64,000 nucleotides of DNA from Paraburkholderia phosphatilytica (lineage in GTDB: Bacteria > Pseudomonadota > Gammaproteobacteria > Burkholderiales > Burkholderiaceae). The notes under the pieces are model-generated. The model saw only the letters and a list, made by a program, of their open reading frames with translations, was not told the DNA's origin and ran no database searches. The stretch covers positions 62,001-126,000 of the forward strand of contig NZ_QQOA01000001.1 in assembly GCF_003443895.1 (NCBI RefSeq), in the 5' to 3' direction. Shown piece after piece: positions 53,656 through 61,688 of this stretch (positions are counted from its first letter, which is position 1; every line of letters starts with the position of its first letter). The position numbers and the translations under genes were made by a program.

Positions 53656-53861
53656 TACCGACCCGATACGCTTCACGTCACGCGAAATCCCCAGGGCAGC
53701 TTTACCGTCTTTAGTAGGATACGAGCCTGGAATTTTCCGATTCACGATGCTCGCGAGTAAAAGTCTGCTGATTTAGCAAACGTTTGCCGATCGGCATCAA
53801 GTTCTTTAGTGGCCGGCCGAAATAGACGTGGTAGCGAAACGACTTTGGATGGAGCGTCCCT

Positions 53862-54230
53862 GTGAAGCAGGCTTATTTTTTTGTGGCTGTCCTCGCCCTT
53901 GCCGGTTGCGCGCAATTGCCTCCGAAGGAAGCCGCACAGCCCGTTAAAACCCCGGTTTCGACCGACATCGTCAATTTCCGGATTCCGCCGGATGCACTCG
54001 GCGCGCGCGATCCGCAATTGACGGCGGTACTGGTCAAGGTGGGGGCGCTGGCCGCAGCGCAAAAGCAGCCGACCACCATTCTGGTCACCGCGCTCGGCGC
54101 CGATTTCCCCTATCTGAACCAGGCGATCTGGCGGGGTGTTCCGGCGCAGCATTCGGTCAAGATCAGTCTCGAGAACCTGACGGCTGGCGCGAACCAGACC
54201 TACAGCGTCTCGGTGAAGCCGACGCCATAA
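53862..54230 (+). CDS. small lipoprotein
   Basis: A 122-residue protein with a lipoprotein signal (MKQAYFFVAVLALAGCAQLP, lipobox LAGC). The mature part is beta-rich with TDIVNFRIPPDALGARDPQLT and VSVKPTP at the end. GTG at 53862 has GGAG seven bases upstream. It leads a three-gene run with an exported protein and a lytic transglycosylase, suggesting an envelope-spanning system accessory, but no named family is recognised. Confidence 0.65.
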   Translation: MKQAYFFVAVLALAGCAQLPPKEAAQPVKTPVSTDIVNFRIPPDALGARDPQLTAVLVKVGALAAAQKQPTTILVTALGADFPYLNQAIWRGVPAQHSVKISLENLTAGANQTYSVSVKPTP

Positions 54231-54242
54231 GGAGACCACGCC

Positions 54243-54632
54243 ATGTACCGACTTTCCGCTCTGGCGGCCGGCCTGCTGCTGGCAAGCTCCGCGTTCGCCG
54301 GCCAGCCCGCGGCCGCACAAACGGCGGCGCCGGTTCTCGTCGCGTCCGCGCCGGCCGCGGCCGATCGCGTCTATCCGCCTCTGCCCACGCTGTCGATGAT
54401 CCCCGTCGCGACGAGCGATGAAGAAGAAGACGAGCCGCCCGCGCGTCCTGCTACGTCTTCGCGCAAGAAGAAGGGGCGCGTGGTGGCGGAACGTCGTCCG
54501 ACGGCGCCGATGGCCCGCCTCGTCGTATCCGACGACTCGCGCGTGTATCTGCATAGCGTCGAACGCCAGATCGATCAGGCGCTGCTGCTCGCGCGCGAAC
54601 ACGAACCTGTCGCGGCGACCGCGAGCCGCTGA
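54243..54632 (+). CDS. exported hypothetical protein
   Basis: A 129-residue protein with a signal peptide (MYRLSALAAGLLLASSAFAG) and a mature part that begins with an Ala/Pro-rich stretch, then an acidic EEEDE patch followed by SSRKKKGR, and ends with a helix (VERQIDQALLLAREHEP). AAGGAGA lies about ten bases before ATG 54243. It is 12 bases after the lipoprotein gene, so co-transcribed. No family recognised. Confidence 0.6.
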   Translation: MYRLSALAAGLLLASSAFAGQPAAAQTAAPVLVASAPAAADRVYPPLPTLSMIPVATSDEEEDEPPARPATSSRKKKGRVVAERRPTAPMARLVVSDDSRVYLHSVERQIDQALLLAREHEPVAATASR

Positions 54633-54718
54633 CGCACCCCGGCCGCCGCGTCTATCGCAAGCGCGAACGCGGCTGCCCCTTTCGCACCGATTGCCTACCT
54701 GCCTCCGGAGATCTGCCG

Positions 54719-55216
54719 ATGTTCACCACCGCTCTTTCCGCCGCGCCCCGTTCGCGACAGAGGATGTTCTCCTCGCTGCCCGTCGCGCTGATGCTCGCCG
54801 CCGTTTTGTCGCTGTCGTGCGGCATGCTGCGCGCCGAAGACTGTTTCAATGAAGCCGGCGCCTACCAGGGCGTCAATCCTTCGGTGCTGCGCGCCGTCGC
54901 ATGGTTCGAATCGAAGGGCGACCCGACCGCGATCAACCGCAATTCGAACGGCTCGATCGACGTCGGCCAGCTGCAGATCAACTCGGTGCATTTCGGCGAC
55001 CTCGCGAGGCAGGGCATTCCGCATCGCGCGCTCACCGATCCGTGTGTGAACGTGTATGTCGCCGCGTGGCTGCTCAAGCAGAAGATGGTGAAGTACGGCA
55101 ATACGTGGCGCGCGATCGGCGCGTACCACTCGGAGTCGCCGAAAGCGCGCGATGCTTACGCGCGCAACATCCAGAAGATCCTCGTCTCGTGGGGCGAACT
55201 GCAGCCGGCACAGTGA
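54719..55216 (+). CDS. lytic transglycosylase, SLT domain (IpgF/VirB1-like)
   Basis: A 165-residue exported murein hydrolase. A hydrophobic signal (LPVALMLAAVLSLSCGMLRA) precedes the SLT core: VNPSVLRAVAWFESKGDPTAIN with the catalytic Glu in ESKGDP, then GSIDVGQLQINSVHF and the VAAWLLKQKMVKYGNTWRAIGAYHS helix pair. Small single-domain enzymes of this kind cut local gaps in the wall for type III or IV secretion machines, conjugation and pili. GGAG eight bases before ATG 54719 supports the start. No secretion-machine gene is in the window. Confidence 0.85.
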   Translation: MFTTALSAAPRSRQRMFSSLPVALMLAAVLSLSCGMLRAEDCFNEAGAYQGVNPSVLRAVAWFESKGDPTAINRNSNGSIDVGQLQINSVHFGDLARQGIPHRALTDPCVNVYVAAWLLKQKMVKYGNTWRAIGAYHSESPKARDAYARNIQKILVSWGELQPAQ

Positions 55217-55244
55217 GCGAGGTCAACGGAAGAGGTGGCGGTGC

Positions 55245-55538
55245 TTACCTGACCGCCACTTCCGTGTGATTGACGACCGGCGGCTTCGCGAAGAACGGAC
55301 CGACGAGCTTGCGCCATTCCTGGAAGTCCGCGGATTCGCGGAAATGCACCATGTGGTCTTCGATCGTGTCCCACTGCACGACCAGCACATAGTGGTCCGG
55401 CTGCTCGACCGTGCGATGCAGCTCGACGTTCCTGCAGCCACGCGCGCGCTTGAAGAGCGGTACGGCTTGCGACACGCCCGCTTCGAACTCGGCTTCTTTC
55501 CCCGGAATCACGTCGATATGCGCCATCTCGTAGACCAC
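55245..55538 (-). CDS. antibiotic biosynthesis monooxygenase (ABM) domain protein
   Basis: A 97-residue dimeric alpha-beta barrel protein: VVYEMAHIDVIPGKEAEFEAGVSQAVPLFKRARGCRNVELHRTVEQPDHYVLVVQWDTIEDHMVHFRES fits the ABM family. GTG 55538 is preferred over ATG 55565 because GAGGAG lies six bases before it and family members begin at this residue. Cofactorless oxidation or a quality-control role is typical; the substrate is unknown. It is 141 bases downstream of the MmgE/PrpD operon on the same strand. A GTGGCGGT/ACCGCCAC hairpin (55235-55259) spans its stop and faces the lytic transglycosylase gene. Confidence 0.8.
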   Translation of the reverse strand: MVYEMAHIDVIPGKEAEFEAGVSQAVPLFKRARGCRNVELHRTVEQPDHYVLVVQWDTIEDHMVHFRESADFQEWRKLVGPFFAKPPVVNHTEVAVR

Positions 55539-55679
55539 GAGCTTCTCCTCTGTCGTCTGGTTCATTGAACGATACCCGTCGCCGCCGGCACCCACTGAGT
55601 GCGATGCGAACGGCGTCGGGCGAACGCCAGCATAACCCGGTTGCAGGGATTCGAGGCAAACGCTCCGGTCAGCGCGTGC

Positions 55680-57176
55680 TCAGACCGTGAACAGCGGCCG
55701 CAGCTGATCGATCCGTTCGACGCTTTCGAGCCGGTTGATCCGCTCGATCAGCTTCCCGGTCTTGTCCGCGCCCAGCACGGGCGTCATCAGATCGCGCGCC
55801 TTCGCGTTCACGCCTTCCACACTGAGCGGGTTCTCCTTCGTGCCCGGCGGAAAACGCGTGGTGTGGCTGAGCGTGCGACCATCGGTGGTGGTCACGTCGA
55901 CGATGCCGCCGCGCGGCGCGGCCGGGTCCATCAGCTGCTGATCGCCTACCACCGTGATCTTCGCGCGCTGCGCCTCGATGCGCGGATCGTGCATCAGCGA
56001 CGCGTCGTGACTGTCGGCGAACGACAGCCCACCCTTCACGAGCGCGATCGCGACGATGTGCGCGCAGTTGACGTCGGGCATCGCGCTATCGCCGACGATC
56101 CCCACCGCGTCCGTCGGAATCCGCACGCGAATGCTCTGCACGTTGTCGGGCGTCAAGCCGTACTGCTTGCGCAGCGTGAGGAACGCATCGAGCGGCGACT
56201 GGATCGGATAACCGACCGAATACGTCTTGATCGCCGTTTCCGTCACGAAGAAGCGGCTGCCCAGTCCATCGAGCATCGCTTCGGGATCCGGCTTCGTCGA
56301 CAGCGCGATGAAGAGATTGTTGGTGCCGTCCAGCACATCGTTCACGCCCGTCATGCCCGAGCGCACCATGTCGACCGCGGTCACGCCGTTGCGCGCGCCC
56401 ATGCCGGCGAAATCGAAGGCTTTCTCGATGTGGTCCTTGTCCTTGACCCAGCTCCATAAGCCTGACACCTGTTGCGCCGCGTACGAAATCGCGAAGCGCG
56501 TGCGCGGTTCGTCGAGACGCGCGAGCGCGGCCGCCGCGCCGAGCCCGCCAAATGTGGACGCCGTGCCTTCCGCGCTGCGATGCGTCGCGCGCACGAGATC
56601 GGGCCCGAGCGCCATCAGCAGCCGGCACGCGAGGTCGTAGCCGAGCGCCACCGCGCGAATGAACTGCGCGCCGCTCGATCCTTCGTTCTCCGCAACAGCC
56701 AGCGCCGCCGGCACCACAGAGCAGCCAGGATGCGCTTTCGTGACCGGCTCGAAGTCGTCGGTCTCGTCGGAATGCGCGCACATCGCGTTGGCGAGCGCGG
56801 CGTTCACCATCGTCGTGCGGAAATTCGCGCCGATCACCGACGCCTGCTGCGTGCCGCCCAGACCGCGCACGTACTTCACGGCCAGCGTGCCCGGCCGCAT
56901 CCGCGCGCCGGACACCATCGCGCCGAACGTGTCGAGGATATGGTTCTTGCACGCGGTCACTACCGCATCGGGCAGCGGCTGCTCCTGCGCGGCGACCATG
57001 TAGCGTGCGAGGCGCGCGGTGATGCCGTTGTTGTCGGCATCGGCGTGCGTATCGCTGCTATCGCCGGCGGTTGGGTCCGCCGCGAGCGCCGCGCCGAACG
57101 GAGCGACGGACAGCGCCGCGAGCGCGGCAGCGGATTGCAGCACGCGGCGGCGTGACGGCATCGATGATCGGGACAT
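55680..57176 (-). CDS. MmgE/PrpD family protein with Tat-type signal
   Basis: A 498-residue protein. An N-terminal leader MPSRRRVLQSAAALAALSVAPFGAALA fits a twin-arginine signal, unusual for this mostly cytoplasmic family. The body matches MmgE/PrpD (2-methylcitrate dehydratase fold): ACKNHILDTFGAMVSGARM, AMCAHSDETDDFEPVTKAHPGCSVVPAALA, AEGTASTFGGLGAAAALARLD and TYSVGYPIQSPLDAFLTLRKQYG. Probable dehydratase or isomerase of a tricarboxylate-like acid. GAGGAG precedes ATG 57176. It is nine bases after the truncated paralogue, third in the run of MmgE/PrpD genes. Confidence 0.88.
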   Translation of the reverse strand: MSRSSMPSRRRVLQSAAALAALSVAPFGAALAADPTAGDSSDTHADADNNGITARLARYMVAAQEQPLPDAVVTACKNHILDTFGAMVSGARMRPGTLAVKYVRGLGGTQQASVIGANFRTTMVNAALANAMCAHSDETDDFEPVTKAHPGCSVVPAALAVAENEGSSGAQFIRAVALGYDLACRLLMALGPDLVRATHRSAEGTASTFGGLGAAAALARLDEPRTRFAISYAAQQVSGLWSWVKDKDHIEKAFDFAGMGARNGVTAVDMVRSGMTGVNDVLDGTNNLFIALSTKPDPEAMLDGLGSRFFVTETAIKTYSVGYPIQSPLDAFLTLRKQYGLTPDNVQSIRVRIPTDAVGIVGDSAMPDVNCAHIVAIALVKGGLSFADSHDASLMHDPRIEAQRAKITVVGDQQLMDPAAPRGGIVDVTTTDGRTLSHTTRFPPGTKENPLSVEGVNAKARDLMTPVLGADKTGKLIERINRLESVERIDQLRPLFTV

Positions 57177-57185
57177 AGGCTCCTC

Positions 57186-57926
57186 TCAGGACGTCCAGCG
57201 CACGCCCAGTTCGTTCGTGATCGCGTCCGCGTCGAAGCGATACGCCATCAGCGCAGCGAGCCCGCGCCGCCCATCGATCGAAGCCGGCGCGCTCGTGAAG
57301 CCATGCTTCGCGATCAGCGTGGACTCGATCGCATCGGCGGCGGCCTTGCCGGTCTCGATCGCTTCCATCGCGTGGCCGGCGTTATGCGCGAGCCCCGCCG
57401 CCTGGGTTGCGGCCACGCCGAGCGCATGCCGCGCGCGCGTCGCGTCGAGCTTCAAGAGACGCGCAACCGCGAGCGTCGCGCCGAGCACGCCCAGCGACGA
57501 CGCCACGTTCCAGCGCGCGCGATACTCGCTGCTGTCTAGCGCGCTCAGTACACGCGCCGCGGCTTCGTGGCCGATCGCGACGGCGGCGGCGATGTCGTCA
57601 TCGGATGCGGCGATGCGATCGCCCATCGTGATCGCGGCGGCCAGCACCGGCGTCGCGAACGAAGGCGCCGAAGACGCGGCTTCGCCGGCGAGCAGTGCGC
57701 CGAGCGTCCATGCCTGCACTCGCGCATCGGCGGGCGAGCCCTGCTGCGACTTCAGCAATTCGGCGACGCGGCGCGCCGCATCGCGCGACTGGCTCGCGGT
57801 GGCACGGGCGTCGGCCACCGCGCGTCGCGCGGCGTCGACAGACGATGCAGCGCTCTGCGGCAACGGCGCGACCGCGAACGTCACCAGCGCATCGGATACA
57901 ACGGAATGGGCAGCGGCCTCATGCAT
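57186..57926 (-). CDS. short MmgE/PrpD-like protein (helical domain only)
   Basis: A 246-residue protein corresponding only to the N-terminal all-helical domain of MmgE/PrpD: AITMGDRIAASDDDIAAAVAIGHEAAARVL, ARWNVASSLGVLGATLAVARLL, and THAxxG-type AAGLAHNAGHAMEAIETGKAAADAI. The C-terminal lid domain of about 200 residues is absent, yet the gene has a proper start and stop, overlapping the upstream paralogue by eight bases and preceding the next by nine. This looks like a deliberate half-size paralogue that may pair with a full-length partner, rather than debris. Confidence 0.78.
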   Translation of the reverse strand: MHEAAAHSVVSDALVTFAVAPLPQSAASSVDAARRAVADARATASQSRDAARRVAELLKSQQGSPADARVQAWTLGALLAGEAASSAPSFATPVLAAAITMGDRIAASDDDIAAAVAIGHEAAARVLSALDSSEYRARWNVASSLGVLGATLAVARLLKLDATRARHALGVAATQAAGLAHNAGHAMEAIETGKAAADAIESTLIAKHGFTSAPASIDGRRGLAALMAYRFDADAITNELGVRWTS

Positions 57927-59274
57927 GATTCGTGTCCTTCACGGGAATGCAGCGCTCGAAGAGCGGATCGAGATTGGGCAGGGAGGTGAGATCGCGCATC
58001 ACATCGGCGATGCGCGCGGTCGCGCCGTGGCCGAGTATCGGGTCGATCAGCAGCGTGATCTTTTCGGTCAGCTCGGCATCCGTCAGCGGACGCGCGAAGC
58101 TGCCGCGCGCATGCTCGACGTGATGGCTCACCACGCTGCCATCCGCGAGGCGCGCCTCGATGAACACTTCATCGCGATTCACCGAGGTATCCGGCACGAG
58201 CCTCGTTTTCGCGCGCACGGCGGACACATCCGCCTGCACGACGCGCGCGTCTTCATATTGCGCGAGTCCCACACGGCGATCGCACAATGCCGCCGCCACG
58301 CCGTGAATCGCGCTGAAGCGCGCCTGCAGACCGTCCTTCGGTTGCGGATTGCCCATCAGCTCCGGTACGAGCGGATGGCAGCGCAGCGTGATCACCTCGA
58401 TCGCGGCTGCATCGTCGATCTTCGCGGACAGCGCGAGCCCTGCGTCGATCGCCGGATGCGCGACGATCCCGCACGGATACGGCTTGTAGGTATTCGCGAG
58501 CAGTTCCCAGCGCGTGCCGAACTCTCCGTTCATCCTGTCGAAGTCGACCTTCGTCGACATCGAATGCGAGAAACCGCCCGATGCTTCGAAAATGTCATCG
58601 GTCACCTGTTGCCCCTGCTGCGCGAGCCGCGCCGCGGCAATGCCGTTAGCCGCCGCCTTGCCGGGGTGATACGGCTTCGTCATCGTGCCGAACGCTTCGC
58701 GCTGACCGACGAACATCGACGCGGCGATCGACACCGCACGCGTGAGCGCCGCTTCGTCGAGACCGAGCAGCAGCGCAGCGGTGACCGCGCAACCGATCAC
58801 GCCGCACGTGCCGGTGATGTGCCAACCGCGATCGTAGTGCTCGGGCGAGATCGATACGCCGACGCGCAGCTGCGCCTCGCAGCCGAGTGCGAACGCGGTC
58901 AGTGCCAGCGTGCCGCTGGGTTGCGTCGATGGCGCGAGCGCCGTCAGCACCGCGAACACCGACGCGGCCGGATGGATCACCGTGACGAGATGCGTGTCGT
59001 CGAAGTCGTCCAGATGACCCGCGAAGCCGGTGGCGAGCGCGGAGAAATGCACGTCGACGCGCTCGGTGCGCCCCGGCACCGGCGCCGCGGCTTCGATACC
59101 CAGCTCGCGCGCGGCGGCGAGGATCGCATCGACGCCAGGATGCTGCGACGCGCCGATCGATGTACCGACCACGTTGATGAGGGAACGTCGCGCCTCGGCG
59201 TCGACCTCGGCGGACAACGGCCGCCCGGCCAGCGAAAACAGGCCGTGCGCGAATGCGGCGGCAATGGAACTCAT
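57919..59274 (-). CDS. MmgE/PrpD family protein
   Basis: A 451-residue cytoplasmic MmgE/PrpD protein: VVGTSIGASQHPGVDAILAAARELG, GFAGHLDDFDDTHLVTVIHPAASVFA (with the DD-TH-PA motif), YDRGWHITGTCGVIGCAVTAALLLGL, PYHPGKAAANGIAAARLAQQG and YKPYPCGIVAHPAIDAGL. Family enzymes dehydrate or isomerise citrate-like acids (PrpD, cis-aconitate decarboxylase, iminodisuccinate epimerase). Its ATG overlaps the MFS stop by four bases (ATGA), so import and processing are translationally linked. Confidence 0.92.
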   Translation of the reverse strand: MSSIAAAFAHGLFSLAGRPLSAEVDAEARRSLINVVGTSIGASQHPGVDAILAAARELGIEAAAPVPGRTERVDVHFSALATGFAGHLDDFDDTHLVTVIHPAASVFAVLTALAPSTQPSGTLALTAFALGCEAQLRVGVSISPEHYDRGWHITGTCGVIGCAVTAALLLGLDEAALTRAVSIAASMFVGQREAFGTMTKPYHPGKAAANGIAAARLAQQGQQVTDDIFEASGGFSHSMSTKVDFDRMNGEFGTRWELLANTYKPYPCGIVAHPAIDAGLALSAKIDDAAAIEVITLRCHPLVPELMGNPQPKDGLQARFSAIHGVAAALCDRRVGLAQYEDARVVQADVSAVRAKTRLVPDTSVNRDEVFIEARLADGSVVSHHVEHARGSFARPLTDAELTEKITLLIDPILGHGATARIADVMRDLTSLPNLDPLFERCIPVKDTNHA

Positions 59275-60716
59275 TGGGACAACTCCTCGAGACGAATGCC
59301 GTTGGTGCGGGGACCCAGCGCCCCCACCATGACGACGATGACCAGCATGGCCGATGAAATCAATACGAACACCGCGGGCACGCCGAAATGCTTCAGCAGC
59401 GCGGCGACCCAGAAGCCGACGAAGATCGAGCTCACGCGGCTCCAGCTGAATACGAAACCGACTGCGCGCGCACGCATCCGCGTCGGGTACAACTCGGCCT
59501 GGTAGGTGTGAAAGATGCCGATCAGCCAGTTATTCGCGATCGTCACCGCACTACCGAACAGCAGAATCCAGACCGGGTCGCGCACGAGGCCGAACACGAT
59601 GCCCGCCACGGCTACCGTGATCGCGCTGCCCACCAGCTGCCACTTACGCTGGATGCGCTCCGCGCACGCCATCGCACCCAGCGCGCCGAGCGGCGTCGTG
59701 AACGCGATCACCATCGTGTAGAGCAGCGAGTGCGTGAGCGTGATGCCCTTCGTGTACAGCAGCACCGGCACCCACGAACCGAAACCGTACACGCCGAAGG
59801 TCTGGCAGAAGTTGAACACCGACAGCATCAGCGTGCGGCTCAGATACGGGCCCTTCCACATCTCGCCGAACGACACCTTGCCCGTCTCGATCGGCGGCAC
59901 GTCGTACGCATTCGCCGCGAGCGGCGGCAACGGCGCGCGCGTTTCGATCGTCACGCGACGCTCGATCTCGTCGACGATCGCGCTCGCTTCATCAGTGCGC
60001 CCTTTACTCTCGAGCCAGCGCGGCGATTCCGGCAGGCCACGCCGCATAAACCAGATCAGGATCGCGCCCGCCGAGCCGATGATCATGACCCAGCGCCAGC
60101 CTTCCAGACCCGCGAACGTCAGCGGCACGAGCAGAAACGACAGCACCGCGACCACCGGCACCGAGGTCAGGATCACGAGGATGCTGAACGCCGAGTAGCG
60201 GCCGCGCGCATGATGCGGCGTCAACTCGGACACGTAGGTGTCGACAGTAATCAACTGCACGCCGATCCCGATGCCGGCGAAGAAGCGCCACAGGTCCATC
60301 GCGACAGGACTGTTCTGGAACGCCGCGACGAAGGTTGCGAGCGAGTAGATCAGCATCGCGCCCGTGAAGACCGCGCGCCGCCCGAAGCGATCCGTGAAGC
60401 CGCCCAGCGCGACCGTGCCGACGAACATGCCCGCGAAGAACGACGCCAGAAAACTCGCGAAGCCGCGCACGTCGAAGAGCCCCGCGGTGGTGGCGCGGTA
60501 CAGGCCGCCGTGGATCAGGCCCAGCGAGATATACGCCGCCATGAACATTTCATAGAACTCGAACCAGCCGCCGATCGCGATGCGCGCGACGAGGCCGCGG
60601 AAATACCGCGTTGGGGGCAATCGGTCCAGCCGCGCCGACACGCTCGCGCGTGCGCGGGTACTCGCATTCGCGCGCGTCGAGCCGGCGATGTCGTTCTCCA
60701 CCTTGTCCATGTACAT
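59271..60716 (-). CDS. MFS transporter, metabolite:H+ symporter-like
   Basis: A 481-residue 12-helix major facilitator. IAIGGWFEFYEMFMAAYISLGLI, GTVALGGFTDRFGRRAVFTGAMLIYS (motif A), LWRFFAGIGIGVQLITVDTYVSELTP and GLEGWRWVMIIGSAGAILIWFMRRGLPESPRWLESKGR resemble the sialate/metabolite:H+ symporter group. As the first gene of the MmgE/PrpD operon it probably brings in their acid substrate. GGAGACGCC precedes ATG 60716. Divergent from the GntR regulator across two palindromic sites. Confidence 0.9.
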   Translation of the reverse strand: MYMDKVENDIAGSTRANASTRARASVSARLDRLPPTRYFRGLVARIAIGGWFEFYEMFMAAYISLGLIHGGLYRATTAGLFDVRGFASFLASFFAGMFVGTVALGGFTDRFGRRAVFTGAMLIYSLATFVAAFQNSPVAMDLWRFFAGIGIGVQLITVDTYVSELTPHHARGRYSAFSILVILTSVPVVAVLSFLLVPLTFAGLEGWRWVMIIGSAGAILIWFMRRGLPESPRWLESKGRTDEASAIVDEIERRVTIETRAPLPPLAANAYDVPPIETGKVSFGEMWKGPYLSRTLMLSVFNFCQTFGVYGFGSWVPVLLYTKGITLTHSLLYTMVIAFTTPLGALGAMACAERIQRKWQLVGSAITVAVAGIVFGLVRDPVWILLFGSAVTIANNWLIGIFHTYQAELYPTRMRARAVGFVFSWSRVSSIFVGFWVAALLKHFGVPAVFVLISSAMLVIVVMVGALGPRTNGIRLEELSQ

Positions 60717-60755
60717 GGCGTCTCCGGGATGGTTTGTTCGCGTGTCGTTTGTTTT

Positions 60756-60767
60756 AGTGTCGACACT
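60756..60767. promoter_or_regulatory. palindrome AGTGTCGACACT, probable GntR operator
   Basis: A perfect 12-base palindrome 40 bases before the MFS start, followed by TTATCGG. The same TGTCGACACTT-ATCG sequence recurs at 60820-60831. GntR/FCD regulators bind such T-GT-AC-A sites. Confidence 0.65.
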
Positions 60768-60819
60768 TTATCGGAGTGTACGGGGTTAACCGCGTGCCGC
60801 ACAAGTCATTTAGGGATAA

Positions 60820-60831
60820 AATGTCGACACT
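60820..60831. promoter_or_regulatory. second operator copy, AATGTCGACACT
   Basis: Eleven of 12 bases match the palindrome at 60756, and the downstream TTCATCG echoes TTTATCG of the first site. Centres are 64 bases apart, about six helical turns, within the divergent promoter region of the MFS operon and the GntR gene. Confidence 0.65.
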
Positions 60832-60931
60832 TCATCGCTGCCGCGTGGAGCAGGGAGACTGCCCGGCCCGCCGCCCTGCTAGAATCCGCGACCGGGAGCC
60901 GGCCCGTCGAGCCGCGCGGGAAAGGGATCAC

Positions 60932-61609
60932 ATGGACGAATATGTCGACAGTGGCGCGGACGCGAACGAAGCGTCGACGGTCGCCGAAATCGTGGAGTGG
61001 GTGGCGCGCGGCATCATCGAAGGCCGTCTGCAGCCGGGTGACGACCTGAATTCGGTCGACCTCGCGAAGCGCTTCAAGGTGAGCCGCACGCCGGTGCGCG
61101 AGGCGCTCTTCACGCTGAGCCGCGAGGGGCTCGTCGACTGGTCGCCGCGGCGGCGGCCGCGCGTCGCGTCGGTCAGCCTGCGCGACGTGCGCGAGCTGTA
61201 CCAGTTGCGCGCGGTGCTCTACGCGCAGGTCTCGCTCGCGATCGCCGAGCACGCAACGGATGCCGATATCGCAGCGCTGTGGCAGGCGCATTCGCGTCTC
61301 GCCGAAGCCGCCGCGAAGCACGACGTGGACGGGTATTTCTGGGGCAACGTCGCGTTTCGCGACGAAGAACTGCGCGTGTGCGGCAACCGCATCTTCAAGG
61401 AAGTGCTCGATACGCTGCGGATGCGCACCAACCGTCTGCGGCATCTGAGCACATCGCTGCCGGGGCGCATGGAGCGCTCGTGCTCGGACCATCTGCGGCT
61501 GTGCGAAGCGTATGCGGAACGTGACGGCACGCTCGCGGCCGCGATCAACCGTTCGATCGTGCTGAGCGCGCTGAAAGCGATCGAAGCATCGTGGCAAGGC
61601 GACGAATAG
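60932..61609 (+). CDS. GntR-family transcriptional regulator, FCD subfamily
   Basis: A 225-residue regulator with an N-terminal winged helix (GIIEGRLQPGDDLNSVDLAKRFKVSRTPVREALFTLSREGLVDW) and a helical FCD ligand domain (LRDVRELYQLRAVLYAQVSLAIAEHAT through DHLRLCEAYAERDGTLAAAI). FCD regulators respond to organic acids. ATG 60932 follows AAAGGGA; an in-frame start at 60776 would run over the operator copies and adds an Arg-rich leader. It most likely represses the divergent MFS-MmgE/PrpD operon through the TGTCGACA sites. Confidence 0.92.
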   Translation: MDEYVDSGADANEASTVAEIVEWVARGIIEGRLQPGDDLNSVDLAKRFKVSRTPVREALFTLSREGLVDWSPRRRPRVASVSLRDVRELYQLRAVLYAQVSLAIAEHATDADIAALWQAHSRLAEAAAKHDVDGYFWGNVAFRDEELRVCGNRIFKEVLDTLRMRTNRLRHLSTSLPGRMERSCSDHLRLCEAYAERDGTLAAAINRSIVLSALKAIEASWQGDE

Positions 61610-61688
61610 CAGCGAATGTCGACGAACGCATTGCGGGATCCGCGGTCACACCTTCGACCCAACCGACCGGTTCGAACCAGGAGATCGC

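Larger units (their letters stand above)
53177..53861. other. 685-bp A/T-rich intergenic region
   Basis: No gene that I can support. From about 53,350 the composition turns clearly A/T-rich. It contains two related inverted repeats (listed separately) and probably the promoter of the lipoprotein gene at 53862. The low GC could mark foreign or regulatory DNA. Confidence 0.6.
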
